A stretch of 32,755 nucleotides of DNA. It comes from Deltaproteobacteria bacterium (lineage in GTDB: Bacteria; Myxococcota_A; Polyangia; JAAYKL01). This document shows positions 8,148 through 16,358 of the stretch, in pieces; the first letter of the stretch is position 1, and each line of letters opens with the position of its first letter. Location: contig JAFGXQ010000036.1 of NCBI GenBank assembly GCA_016936575.1, forward strand, positions 1 through 32,755, written 5' to 3'. The position numbers and the translations under genes were made by a program. A model generated the notes under the pieces. The model saw nothing but the letters and a program-made list of their open reading frames with translations. It ran no database searches and was not told the DNA's origin.

Positions 8148-8248
8148 TCAGGGGGTCTCTCTTCACATATGTTTGGGTGGGCCACGCCATTTCGATGGGG
8201 TAACTCCCGTAAATATTTCAGATGGAATGAGTGAGAAAGGACGCTGTA

Positions 8249-9559
8249 TCAGGGCGTGTAACCGAAAATCAGCAGTGTGAAATTGTCGGTTTCGCTGCCT
8301 TCGGCCATTTGGACTTGAAGGGTGTGCTCGGCGGACACGTCTTCGTCAAGCAGCACCATGGTCCACGGGTTGTTCCAGCCGTCCGAGGTGTAGCCGGGCA
8401 CGGATTCCACCAGGGTTCCGTCAACATAGAATTCTGCGGTGCCGAACGAATTCAGAGAACTTTTTTTGTAGGAAACCACCAGGTTTTTACACGTAGTTGT
8501 CAATGTGAACGGCGTGTTGGTATCGTCGGTCTTCTTTTGCCAGTTCTCAGTGAAATATTTTTCATTCTTCCATTCGATGGAGGGAAGAACGGCGTCCACA
8601 TCGATGAAGCTGCCCGGGTCGATTTCCAACGTGCCTGCCGCGGTGGGCGTGGATGGCACCACCGGTTGAATATCGGTGAACTGAATGCCGATGGCAGCGG
8701 TATCTGGAATGGTGATGTCCGCGTTGTCGGCTGCGGCTTCTGCAACGGTGGCAAAATAGTAGTCGATGATTTCAGACATCACCCGAAATCCCCATTCATT
8801 GGGGTGATATTCGTCGCGGAAGAACTCATCGTGGGTGAAGGTGCCTGCGTCGAGTTCGGGAACCACCGCTTCTTTGATGCTGATCATCGGGAGGTTGTAG
8901 TGTTCCCCAACCGGCGCCAGTCGATCTTCCAGGTTCCAGTGCGATCTGAAAACGCTGAACAGTAAGATGACCGCCGGGTGGTTTTCAGACTGCAGAATTT
9001 TTCGTACCAAACTTTCGTATGCCTCGCCGTTGGTGGGGTCATCACCGTCATTTACGGCGAATTCCACTACGACCAGGTCGGGCGGTGTGGGAGATTGGTC
9101 CAATACATCCCGCTGATATCGCAACATCCCCAATGTAGAGGGCGTGCCGCCCATTCCGGCATTCACAACATGCACGTTGCTGCCGTCTCCCGGGGCAAAA
9201 CGCTGCTTGAATAGTTCTGCTGAACCGAATACATAGGACTCGTCCGCAGTGGCGGTGTATCCCTGGGTAATGGAACCACCGATGTACGCCAGTGTGACTT
9301 CCTCACCGGCAGCCGCCTTCGCAAGCAGCGCCTTCATGCGGTAGTTGTTGCCCACTGAAAGCAGCGAGCGTTCCAACATGGCGTCTGTGATATCCGGGTT
9401 GGTATCGGTGTCGGTATCTACTCCGGTGTCAGAATCGGAGTTGGTGTCTGTTTCTGAACTGGAATCATCTGTCGATGCGTCGTCCGCTTTTTTTTCGGAA
9501 TCGTCGCATGCGCCGCAAAGGAGCAGTGCGCACACTATCCAGAAATAGATGGGGTTCAT
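8249..9559 (-). CDS. SGNH/GDSL-family hydrolase lipoprotein (esterase-like)
   Basis: 436 residues. The start at 9559 is chosen for AAGGAG 7 nt upstream, which excludes 19 extra in-frame codons. Signal peptide with lipobox LCGAC (C18), then a short Asp/Ser/Thr-rich linker (about 29-54). The SGNH hydrolase domain shows block I IGGSITQG (nucleophile S96), block II GMGGT, block III VEFAVND (N170) and block V DEYH (D249, H252). A C-terminal beta-rich region (about 290-436) contains FGTAEFYVDGT and DNFTLLIFGY and may be an accessory or carbohydrate-binding domain. Families of this kind remove acetyl or other acyl groups from polysaccharides. Next to GH97 and GH5 genes, deacetylation of plant or algal glycans is the best guess. 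It is convergent with the GH5 gene and divergent from 9852. Confidence 0.88.
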   Translation of the reverse strand: MNPIYFWIVCALLLCGACDDSEKKADDASTDDSSSETDTNSDSDTGVDTDTDTNPDITDAMLERSLLSVGNNYRMKALLAKAAAGEEVTLAYIGGSITQGYTATADESYVFGSAELFKQRFAPGDGSNVHVVNAGMGGTPSTLGMLRYQRDVLDQSPTPPDLVVVEFAVNDGDDPTNGEAYESLVRKILQSENHPAVILLFSVFRSHWNLEDRLAPVGEHYNLPMISIKEAVVPELDAGTFTHDEFFRDEYHPNEWGFRVMSEIIDYYFATVAEAAADNADITIPDTAAIGIQFTDIQPVVPSTPTAAGTLEIDPGSFIDVDAVLPSIEWKNEKYFTENWQKKTDDTNTPFTLTTTCKNLVVSYKKSSLNSFGTAEFYVDGTLVESVPGYTSDGWNNPWTMVLLDEDVSAEHTLQVQMAEGSETDNFTLLIFGYTP

Positions 9560-9851
9560 AGAATCTCCTTTTTGTTCGCTATCGAATCCGGGGGAACGGA
9601 ACTTATCGGCGTTCATTTCCCACGGAAACTTTGTTATATACCTTTACAAACTTCGAGTAGTACTGTTTTTTTCTCACCCAGACAAGTGGTTTACGCCGCA
9701 GCGAGATGGGTTCGGTGGCGGAGTAGGGAGTGCCTCGTACCCGATGCATGGAAAAGTTCAACATCGGTAAAGTCTTCATTTGTTTTATGAGCCTTTTCTG
9801 CGCAGGGGTTCGTCTATCGGTGTAGTGTTTTCTTTCAAGGAGGGTAGTGAT
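9560..9851. other. 292-bp divergent intergenic region
   Basis: Lies between the esterase (minus) and the lipoprotein at 9852 (plus). It probably holds both promoters; an AT-rich stretch around 9634-9650 could be a minus-strand -10 region. The shared 5' cassette of the GH97 and GH5 genes is not present here. No small gene is supported. Confidence 0.5.
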
Positions 9852-11237
9852 ATGTATCGAGTGCTTTTAGCGATTCTTCTGTCGGGGGTATGTGTTATGG
9901 CCTGGGGCGGCGGTTGCAGCGACGGCGGCGGTGACAGCAGTTCAGATGGTGATTCAGATAGTGATGGGGATGGAGATGGGGACGGTGATTCCGATTCGGA
10001 TGGCGATTCGGACGGCGATTCAGATGGCGACTCCGATTCTGACGCAGATCCCATCGTTGTCGGAGAGTGCGCCCGTCAGGTCGGGGACTGCTCCTCTCCG
10101 GAAATTTCTGTCACCGAAGTGGATTTGGGAATTCCGGTCAGCGGATATGGCTGGGAAGGCGATACCGAACCGTTTCCGATTATGATTTCTGCCATGGCTT
10201 CGGGGGGGTCGAGGGTGGCTTGGCTCGGTACAGATGAAACCGTGTATGTGGCGACCCTTGATTGCAACGATGAACTGGTGGGAACGCCGTTCAGCTTCCC
10301 GGCAGTCGATTTGCAAGATATTTACGCCGATGATGACGGTGGTGTGGTGCTGCTCACCCGGGAAGCAACCAACGGCGGCACCGACAACTGCGGAAACGGC
10401 ACCTTGTGCGGCGGTACATCAAGTCCGTGCAGAACCATGTGGATGGTTCGATTTGACAATGCCGGCACGGTGAAATGGGAAACCCAGGTCACCAATCTGG
10501 ATGACGATTTGGCGGGGTATGATAACGGGGCGCGTTTTGTGTGGTGGTACCAGCATCACGGGCGAATCGCGTTTGACGGGTCGAACTACGCGGCGTATTT
10601 CTGCATCGGCATCACAGTGAACAACGGCAATTGCGTTGATATTCACGAGGGAGACCGAATGCAGGTGGTGGGCTCCGACGGTGAGCCGGTAAGCCATCCC
10701 GATGCGTTTGAAGTGGGCTGTTCGCACAGTTGGGGAACCCGCATGGTGTGGGATCCGCGAACGGACCATTTTGTAATGGTTTGTGCGACAGACAACAACT
10801 GTCGAATTGCTCAGCCCAATCCATATCGCACGGTAGCGGAAGGCGAATGTGACGGAACATTGTTCGGCGGCGATTTGGTGCTGGCCGGCGGTGAAGGGTA
10901 CTGGACCGCGTGGAGCCAGGGAGATCAGATTCGACTGGAGCACTTCACAGACGGTGCATCTGATCAGACAATTACGAATGCCGGGGATTCCAGACATCCG
11001 CATTTAGTGAGTTACGGGAGCGACAACATGCTGCTTTCCTGGGAGTCGGGTTCCGGAATGGCCGCGCAGATTCGCAGCGCCTCCAGCGGTGACACGGTGG
11101 GGGCCGAATTTTCCGTCGACATCCCGGACCACGATTTCGGCGCATGGAAAGCCTACGAAGACGGCAGTGTGGCCTACGCCGGTTCCGGAAGCAGCAATAC
11201 ATCCATCCGCATCGCCCGCGTTATGCCTTGCAACTAG
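9852..11237 (+). CDS. Secreted lipoprotein with acidic Asp-Gly/Ser linker, unknown function
   Basis: 461 residues. The start at 9852 has a strong AAGGAGG 8 nt upstream. Signal peptide MYRVLLAILLSGVCVMA is followed by GGGC, a lipobox-like site (C22). Residues about 25-66 are a DSDGDGDG-type linker. The remainder (about 75-461) is rich in Gly, Asp and Trp and shows repeated strand-turn segments of the type SRVAWLGTDETVYVATL and GYWTAWSQGDQIRLEHF, which suggest a beta-propeller of about six or seven blades. There are about a dozen cysteines, including a CGNGTLCGGTSSPC cluster that could form disulphides. I recognise no enzyme motif. It fits a surface binding or adhesion protein. The stop lies 3 nt from the stop of the convergent gene at 11241. 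Confidence 0.75.
   Translation: MYRVLLAILLSGVCVMAWGGGCSDGGGDSSSDGDSDSDGDGDGDGDSDSDGDSDGDSDGDSDSDADPIVVGECARQVGDCSSPEISVTEVDLGIPVSGYGWEGDTEPFPIMISAMASGGSRVAWLGTDETVYVATLDCNDELVGTPFSFPAVDLQDIYADDDGGVVLLTREATNGGTDNCGNGTLCGGTSSPCRTMWMVRFDNAGTVKWETQVTNLDDDLAGYDNGARFVWWYQHHGRIAFDGSNYAAYFCIGITVNNGNCVDIHEGDRMQVVGSDGEPVSHPDAFEVGCSHSWGTRMVWDPRTDHFVMVCATDNNCRIAQPNPYRTVAEGECDGTLFGGDLVLAGGEGYWTAWSQGDQIRLEHFTDGASDQTITNAGDSRHPHLVSYGSDNMLLSWESGSGMAAQIRSASSGDTVGAEFSVDIPDHDFGAWKAYEDGSVAYAGSGSSNTSIRIARVMPCN
9940..10050 (+). repeat. Acidic coding repeat (Asp-Gly/Asp-Ser stalk)
   Basis: Tandem GAT-GGN and GAT-TCN codon pairs. This is the third long acidic array in the window, but it uses Gly in place of Thr. It encodes the flexible segment between the lipid-anchored Cys and the folded part of the 9852 protein. 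Confidence 0.8.
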
Positions 11238-11240
11238 AGC

Positions 11241-12428
11241 TCATCCAACCAGGTCGATTTGTTGTACCGTGCCGACCTGGCCCGTCTCGGCGATGAAAAT
11301 GCCTGTGGAAACGGTTTGTCCGGTGAGCGTGCCGGTTGCATCCCGATTTTCAAACGGGGTGGCAGCATTGCCCAGATAGATTGCGCCCACGTTGGCTGAT
11401 TGAAGATTGGCTAGTTGAAATCCGGCTGTTCCTCCGGTCCAGATGCGAAGGTCGTCGTAAACGCTGTCGGCTTCATCAATCCAGCCGTTCTGGTCGTCGT
11501 CATAGTCGGCCAGCTCCGCAAAGCCGTTTCCGGTGGACGGGCCGAACAATTCGCCGCCGTCATTCACGATGCCGTCTTTGTTTTTGTCCAGTACCAGGAA
11601 GCCGCTGCCGTCTGTAACAAACGAGATGGATTCATCAATACCGTCCTGATTCAGGTCAAACGCGATTTTTTCATTCGTCAGCTGTGCGGCGCTGCCGTTG
11701 AAATTGAGTACCAGTGGGTCAACCAGCTTCGCATCGCCCGCCCGGAGCTGAAATGAGGTTACCGAAATATTTTCTCGCTCCATCTGCAACGCCGCTTCAA
11801 ACGAAATTTCTTTTCCGTCTGCAGTCTGAACCATGCCCTCCGCTGCAAATCGGGTGCGTTCGGTTTCCACAATTGTTTCCTGACTGTCGTATGCCACTCC
11901 CCAACCCTCTCTTTGCGGTGCTTCTGCGCGAACCGCATCGGTGTCAGGGGCGTGCGGCGCAATGCTGTTTTTGTCGGCGACCTCCGAGGAGGAAGTGTCC
12001 TCGGTGTATTTTGACGGGTCGACTACCCGTACTTTTTTGCCGGTGAGCATTTCCACCATTTGTTTCATCAGATTCAAGCGGGAGTCGCCGATAATGGCAT
12101 CGTCATCAACGGCATCTGCGTTTTTGTCGGTTTTGCAATGGCCATGTGCGCATTTTTTCAGACGCTGCATTAACGCGTGTTCATCGGGCATGGGGACGCC
12201 TTCATTATTTTGGGGGAGATTCCCGTGCGCCAGCGAAAAACTTTCGGCGCTCAGCCGCACTTCGTCGATGATGCGATGAATAGAAAGCTCGGTGGCTTCT
12301 TCCGGCGCGATTGTGCGTGCGCTGTTCGGGTCTCCGTCCACCCAGGCCCTAAATGATTCTTCCCGGTGAGACACGCTGGTTTGTTCATGGGTGGATTGCA
12401 AGGATACGGTGGATTGAGAAATGATCAT
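11241..12428 (-). CDS. Protein with EF-hand-like calcium-binding loops
   Basis: 395 residues starting MIISQSTVSL. The start at 12428 has GGAAGGAG 6-7 nt upstream; 83 further in-frame codons upstream overlap the neighbouring gene and are rejected. There is no signal peptide. The N-terminal half (1-220) is polar and unrecognised, with a His/Cys patch (KKCAHGHCK). The second half contains DxNxDG-type loops: DLNQDGIDE (about 255-263), DKNKDGIVNDGGELFG (about 277-292) and DDDQNGWIDEAD (about 309-320), followed by a Gly/Ala-rich end. This arrangement is known from large families of secreted or cell-associated calcium-binding proteins in Proteobacteria; the function is not defined. It lies 109 bp downstream of the outer-membrane protein gene and is probably partly co-transcribed with it. 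Confidence 0.75.
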   Translation of the reverse strand: MIISQSTVSLQSTHEQTSVSHREESFRAWVDGDPNSARTIAPEEATELSIHRIIDEVRLSAESFSLAHGNLPQNNEGVPMPDEHALMQRLKKCAHGHCKTDKNADAVDDDAIIGDSRLNLMKQMVEMLTGKKVRVVDPSKYTEDTSSSEVADKNSIAPHAPDTDAVRAEAPQREGWGVAYDSQETIVETERTRFAAEGMVQTADGKEISFEAALQMERENISVTSFQLRAGDAKLVDPLVLNFNGSAAQLTNEKIAFDLNQDGIDESISFVTDGSGFLVLDKNKDGIVNDGGELFGPSTGNGFAELADYDDDQNGWIDEADSVYDDLRIWTGGTAGFQLANLQSANVGAIYLGNAATPFENRDATGTLTGQTVSTGIFIAETGQVGTVQQIDLVG

Positions 12429-12454
12429 CTGTCGCTCCTTCCCTGGAGATATAC

Positions 12455-12477
12455 GCGCCGTTCCTGGCGCCTTTTTT
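12455..12477 (+). terminator. Intrinsic terminator on the strand opposite its flanking genes
   Basis: GCGCC (12455-12459), a 6-nt loop, GGCGC (12466-12470), then C and TTTTTT (12472-12477). Only the plus-strand reading has the T-run directly after the stem. Both flanking genes are on the minus strand, so this would stop transcription running antisense through 11241-12428, for example read-through from the lipoprotein gene ending at 11237. Confidence 0.6.
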
Positions 12478-12537
12478 CGGGTATAATGCCCCGATAAGTT
12501 ACATGTCGGCGGTTTTGTGAGAATCTGTAGAAAAAAA

Positions 12538-13872
12538 TTACAGTGTAAGAACCAGGGACAATTGAGCGCAGTACACAATGTCCCAATTGACCAACGGCAT
12601 AACGTATTCTTCGCCGGCTTCCCGTTTGGTTTCGATGAACCGAAACATGGTCCCGCTGGCTTCAACCGACGGAACAATCAGCAGTGTGGGGGCGAATTTA
12701 AACGGCGCCCACGGAAAGGTGAAGGTGAGATTGCCTTGGATATACCCGAGTATCCAGTCGTTGCCGGGGGCGAGTTCATTCAATGTCATGTCTTTTGTAA
12801 GACGGGCTGCGCCGAGTCCGAATTGTGTCCAGATATCGAGTTTGGGGCGGTTAACCCCGCCGCCCAGCTTGGTGCCGAAAGCCAAACCGCCGCCGTAGAA
12901 TCGGCCGGTGAACAGCAGCTCTTCCAGTACCAGGTCCTCAATGGTGATTTGATAGGGTTTTACGTATGACAGATAGCCCAGACCGAAAGTGAACGGTGGT
13001 TTTTTTCCTTTGCGGTCCTCTACGACCGGAGACGGATTCCGGGACGGGTAGTAGGTCACACCGATGACGGCGGTTTCATATGCGGACATTACGGTGAGTT
13101 CGGTTCCGCTTTCGGTGCAGGGATCGTCGGCGCTCGAATTATAGTCTACAATACATACTTCGGCATCGCCTTTGGTACGCGCGACGGTTTGGTATGCTTT
13201 GGTTTCATACCGTATCACTGGTTCCCAGGCATCGAGAATCGGGATGCCCAGTTCGGCCAGAAAAAACGCCGCCTTGGTGCCGTAGCTGCCGTACTTGGCC
13301 GCATTCTGCTTATATGGATGCCTGGGAGAACTGAGGCCGTTCGATTCGAAGTACCCTTTTTTGAGACTGACCATGTCGAAGAAACGGGCTTTCACCGCCA
13401 CCATCCAGGTGAAGTAGTTGGCGATATCGGTTTCCACGGTGGGGTAGTCCTGCGGAATCCATCCCCGATACGCAATGCCGCCCATGGGGTCGATTTTCAG
13501 CCATTTGTGAATGACGCGTTTGGGCAGTTTTTCTTTGGGAACAGGTTCTGTCGGGTCATGGTGAAAGACAGCGACGGTTTCCCCTTGCGCTTCTTTTTTG
13601 GGGGCGGCTTTGGGCTTGGGCTTCTGTTGGGTATCGGCGGCGTTTGATGACGATGGGGTCGGCGTTGTTTTTTTCTTCTCTGCCTTTTTTTGTGCCGCTT
13701 TTTCTTTGGCCTTTTTTTTGTCTTCCCGCTCTTTCTCGATACTGTCTTCCACGTGCTGTTGGGAAAGCTCACGGATACTCTGTGCCCGACAATTCGAATT
13801 CGGGTACGATGTAAAAACGGAACCGACCAGAACGATCATTACCAGTTTGTGCAATGTTTGTGTTTTTACCAT
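12538..13872 (-). CDS. Probable outer-membrane beta-barrel protein with Lys-rich linker
   Basis: 444 residues; GGAG lies 6-7 nt before the ATG at 13872. N-terminal signal peptide (basic start, then LVMIVLVGSVF, possible cleavage near CRAQ at about 31). Residues about 45-110 are a Lys/Glu/Ala then Pro-rich segment (KKAKEKAAQKKAEKKK), likely a coiled or extended periplasmic linker. From about 125 to the end, alternating polar/hydrophobic strands rich in Gly and aromatics (FGLGYLSYVKPYQI, RFYGGGLAFGTKLGGG), ending in strand-like LSLVLTL, resemble an outer-membrane barrel. No specific porin or transporter family is recognisable. The basic linker could contact peptidoglycan or acidic polymers. The Ca-loop gene lies downstream on the same strand. 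Confidence 0.7.
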   Translation of the reverse strand: MVKTQTLHKLVMIVLVGSVFTSYPNSNCRAQSIRELSQQHVEDSIEKEREDKKKAKEKAAQKKAEKKKTTPTPSSSNAADTQQKPKPKAAPKKEAQGETVAVFHHDPTEPVPKEKLPKRVIHKWLKIDPMGGIAYRGWIPQDYPTVETDIANYFTWMVAVKARFFDMVSLKKGYFESNGLSSPRHPYKQNAAKYGSYGTKAAFFLAELGIPILDAWEPVIRYETKAYQTVARTKGDAEVCIVDYNSSADDPCTESGTELTVMSAYETAVIGVTYYPSRNPSPVVEDRKGKKPPFTFGLGYLSYVKPYQITIEDLVLEELLFTGRFYGGGLAFGTKLGGGVNRPKLDIWTQFGLGAARLTKDMTLNELAPGNDWILGYIQGNLTFTFPWAPFKFAPTLLIVPSVEASGTMFRFIETKREAGEEYVMPLVNWDIVYCAQLSLVLTL

Positions 13873-14017
13873 TCTATCTCCGCCTCATGACTGCCTGTTG
13901 CTGCCTCTGACCTGTATTGTAAGCGAGAGCGAAATGAATTTGAACCCCAGATCGTCCTAAACCGAGTCATAACTTTATTAGACGACAGACACTTGATTTT
14001 ATTCGGCAAAAGATGTT

Positions 14018-14044
14018 TTGCATTCGTTCAGCAGGTTGTATAAA
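14018..14044 (+). promoter_or_regulatory. Possible promoter of the POT transporter
   Basis: TTGCAT (14018-14023) and TATAAA (14039-14044) with a 15-nt spacer, about 35 nt before the gene start. The spacer is shorter than the ideal 17, so the assignment is tentative. Confidence 0.3.
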
Positions 14045-14079
14045 ACGTATAGTCCTCGTTACGTGCAGGAGATATTCAG

Positions 14080-15936
14080 GTGATGAAATCAATACCTAAG
14101 GGAACGATTTTCGGACATCCGAGCGGATTGTTTACGTTGTTTTTTGCCGAGATGTGGGAGCGTTTTTCATACTACGGTATGCGTTCGCTCCTGGTTTTTT
14201 ACATGATTAAGGGTTTTTTGGGATACAACGATTCCAAAGCATATGCCATTTACGGCGCCTACACCGCGCTGGTATATGCGACGCCGTTTATCGGTGGAAT
14301 GTTGGCCGATCGGCTGCTCGGCGCGAGAAAATCGGTGGTTATCGGCGGTATTCTCATGTCAATGGGGCATTTGCTCATGACCGTCGAGATGGAGTGGGTG
14401 TTCATGGCCGGTCTGGCGTTTCTCATCGCCGGCAACGGATTTTTCAAACCGAATATTTCAACCATTGTCGGGCAGCTGTATGAGGAAATGCCGAAACGGC
14501 GGGACAGCGGGTTTACTTTGTTTTATATGGGAATCAATCTGGGCGCGGCCATGTCGCCGTTGATATGCGGATATGTGGGAGAGATGTTTGGGTGGCATTA
14601 CGGATTCGGATTGGCAACAGCCGGAATGATGCTTGGGTTGGCGGTATTTACTTTGCCCCGCCGAGTGGCTCAGTTCTTAATTCTGATATTCGCATTTGCC
14701 ACTGCCGGGCTGATGATCTCCCTTCAGAGCAATACGTTTCAGCTGGTGGTGAATTCGTTTGTATCGCTTGGATTGTTGGTGGCGGGGGGGGTTGCGTTTG
14801 CGGCATTGGGTAGGGGCGGTCTTCCCAAAGGTGCGGGAGAAGCGAGGTCGCCCGAAGCCGCAAAACGCAAGGTACTGGGCGTTGTTCGCGCGGACTGGGC
14901 GGTGTACATTGGTATTGGATTGGCGATTCCCATACTGATGCTGCTGGTGGCACGAAACACGGTGACCGGTTGGATTCTGGCGGCATTCGGCCTGGCGGCA
15001 TTTGTTTGGTTGATTGTCAAAGCCGCCCGTTCCGCGCTGGTGGAACGGCATCGGCTGTTTGTAATTCTGATATTGATGTTTTTCTCAATGCTGTTCTGGT
15101 CATTTTTCGAGCAGGCGGGCAGCTCAATAACCAATTTCACCGATCGCAACGTGGACCGGGTTTTTGAAGAAACGACGGTAACAGAAGATATGGTGGGGAA
15201 AACAGCGCCCATTGAATTGAACCAGGAACAACTCGGCTATTTTCAGGACGATACCGTTATTACACTGACATACCTGGAAGCGGAGCGGGAAAAGGCGAAA
15301 CTGCGGCAGGTGGACAAGCCCATTGAGGAATGGCGAATCCAGGAAGGCCATGTAGGCATGGGCATCGGAGGTTCAGAGGTGCCGGCATCCTTGTTTCAGG
15401 CGGCGAATCCGATCTTTATACTGATATTCGGTCTGGTATTCACCGCATTGTGGACATGGTTGGGGCGCCGCGCATTGGAACCGAGCACGCCGGCGAAGTT
15501 CGCGTTGGGTCTGCTGCAGCTGGGGCTGGGTTTCGCAGCATTGTGGTACGGTACAACCATGGCCGATTCCCGCGGTATGGTGGCAATACACTGGTTGCTG
15601 GTCGGATATTTGCTGCATACCACCGGTGAATTGTGTTTGTCTCCGGTGGGGCTGTCGATGGTGACCAAACTGGCGCCGTCGACGATTGTTGCATCGGTCA
15701 TGGGGGCCTGGTTTCTGGCGACCGCCTTCTCGAATTATCTGGCCGGAATGATAGCGCAGCTCACAGGTGTCTCCCACGGGGAAGGGGAATCAATGCTGAT
15801 TCCGCCGCCTAGTGAAACGGTTCATGTGTATGGAGATACCTTCGGCACGATTGCCGCGACCGCCGTTGTCTGTTCTCTGTTATGTTTCGCGTTGGTTCCG
15901 GTGTTAAAAAAATGGATGCACCCCGAAGTGGAATAG
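14080..15936 (+). CDS. POT/PTR-family proton-dependent oligopeptide transporter
   Basis: 618 residues, inner-membrane major-facilitator protein that imports di- and tripeptides with protons. The signature ExxERFSYYG is at E24-M-W-E27-R28-F29, followed by FIGGMLADRLLGARK and GNGFFKPNISTIVGQLYEE, both typical of the family; TGELCLSPVGLS near the C-terminus is the conserved TM10 region. It is about 100 residues longer than many bacterial members. Much of the excess is a hydrophilic insert (about 350-445, from FTDRNVDRVFEE to HVGMGIGG) between membrane segments. There is also a charged loop around residues 245-270. The start is GTG at 14080 (AGGAG 8 nt upstream) or ATG at 14083. The gene is monocistronic and convergent with the receiver gene 7 bp away. 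Confidence 0.93.
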   Translation: MMKSIPKGTIFGHPSGLFTLFFAEMWERFSYYGMRSLLVFYMIKGFLGYNDSKAYAIYGAYTALVYATPFIGGMLADRLLGARKSVVIGGILMSMGHLLMTVEMEWVFMAGLAFLIAGNGFFKPNISTIVGQLYEEMPKRRDSGFTLFYMGINLGAAMSPLICGYVGEMFGWHYGFGLATAGMMLGLAVFTLPRRVAQFLILIFAFATAGLMISLQSNTFQLVVNSFVSLGLLVAGGVAFAALGRGGLPKGAGEARSPEAAKRKVLGVVRADWAVYIGIGLAIPILMLLVARNTVTGWILAAFGLAAFVWLIVKAARSALVERHRLFVILILMFFSMLFWSFFEQAGSSITNFTDRNVDRVFEETTVTEDMVGKTAPIELNQEQLGYFQDDTVITLTYLEAEREKAKLRQVDKPIEEWRIQEGHVGMGIGGSEVPASLFQAANPIFILIFGLVFTALWTWLGRRALEPSTPAKFALGLLQLGLGFAALWYGTTMADSRGMVAIHWLLVGYLLHTTGELCLSPVGLSMVTKLAPSTIVASVMGAWFLATAFSNYLAGMIAQLTGVSHGEGESMLIPPPSETVHVYGDTFGTIAATAVVCSLLCFALVPVLKKWMHPEVE

Positions 15937-15943
15937 TCGATAC

Positions 15944-16342
15944 CTATTTCATCAACTCGATGTCGTCGAACGTCTTTTTTATTTTGTCGGGGGTAATCGG
16001 TTTTACCAGGTAGCCTTCCGCGCCCTTGCGGAATGAGGCCATGATATTTTTGCCGTCGTCCATGGCCGATACCATGATCACCTTCGCCTCTGTCTGGTTG
16101 GTTGAGGCTGACCGTTTGTCTTCGCGGCTGCGAATTTCTTTCACCACATCGGTACCGCTTAATCCGGGCATATCCACATCTACCGTGATCAGGTTGTACG
16201 GAACATCCTCACAGTGTGCCGCGTCAAACAGCATCAGTCCGATTTCGCCGTTGGGAGCAATGTCGCAGTCACCGTATCCGAGCATCAGTGCTTTGATCTG
16301 TGTTCGAGAGATGTAATCATCGTCAATGATCAGTATGCGCAT
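15944..16342 (-). CDS. Stand-alone CheY-like response regulator receiver
   Basis: 132 residues, a single REC domain: acidic pair and phosphate site IIDDDY (7-9), phospho-acceptor D55 in VDVDMPG, a conserved Ser in IMVSAMDD, and the Lys of YLVKPI. No output domain. GAGG lies 8 nt before the ATG. It follows the large hybrid kinase by 16 nt on the same strand, so the two are surely co-transcribed. It is the likely acceptor of phosphate from the kinase's C-terminal Hpt (H928) and may act by protein-protein contact. Confidence 0.92.
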   Translation of the reverse strand: MRILIIDDDYISRTQIKALMLGYGDCDIAPNGEIGLMLFDAAHCEDVPYNLITVDVDMPGLSGTDVVKEIRSREDKRSASTNQTEAKVIMVSAMDDGKNIMASFRKGAEGYLVKPITPDKIKKTFDDIELMK

Positions 16343-16358
16343 TTCAGTACCTCATGTT

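Noticed and set aside
12429..12677. 83-codon N-terminal extension of the Ca-loop protein
   Set aside because: It overlaps the outer-membrane protein gene. The internal start at 12428 has a good ribosome site, and the extension includes the opposite-strand terminator sequence.
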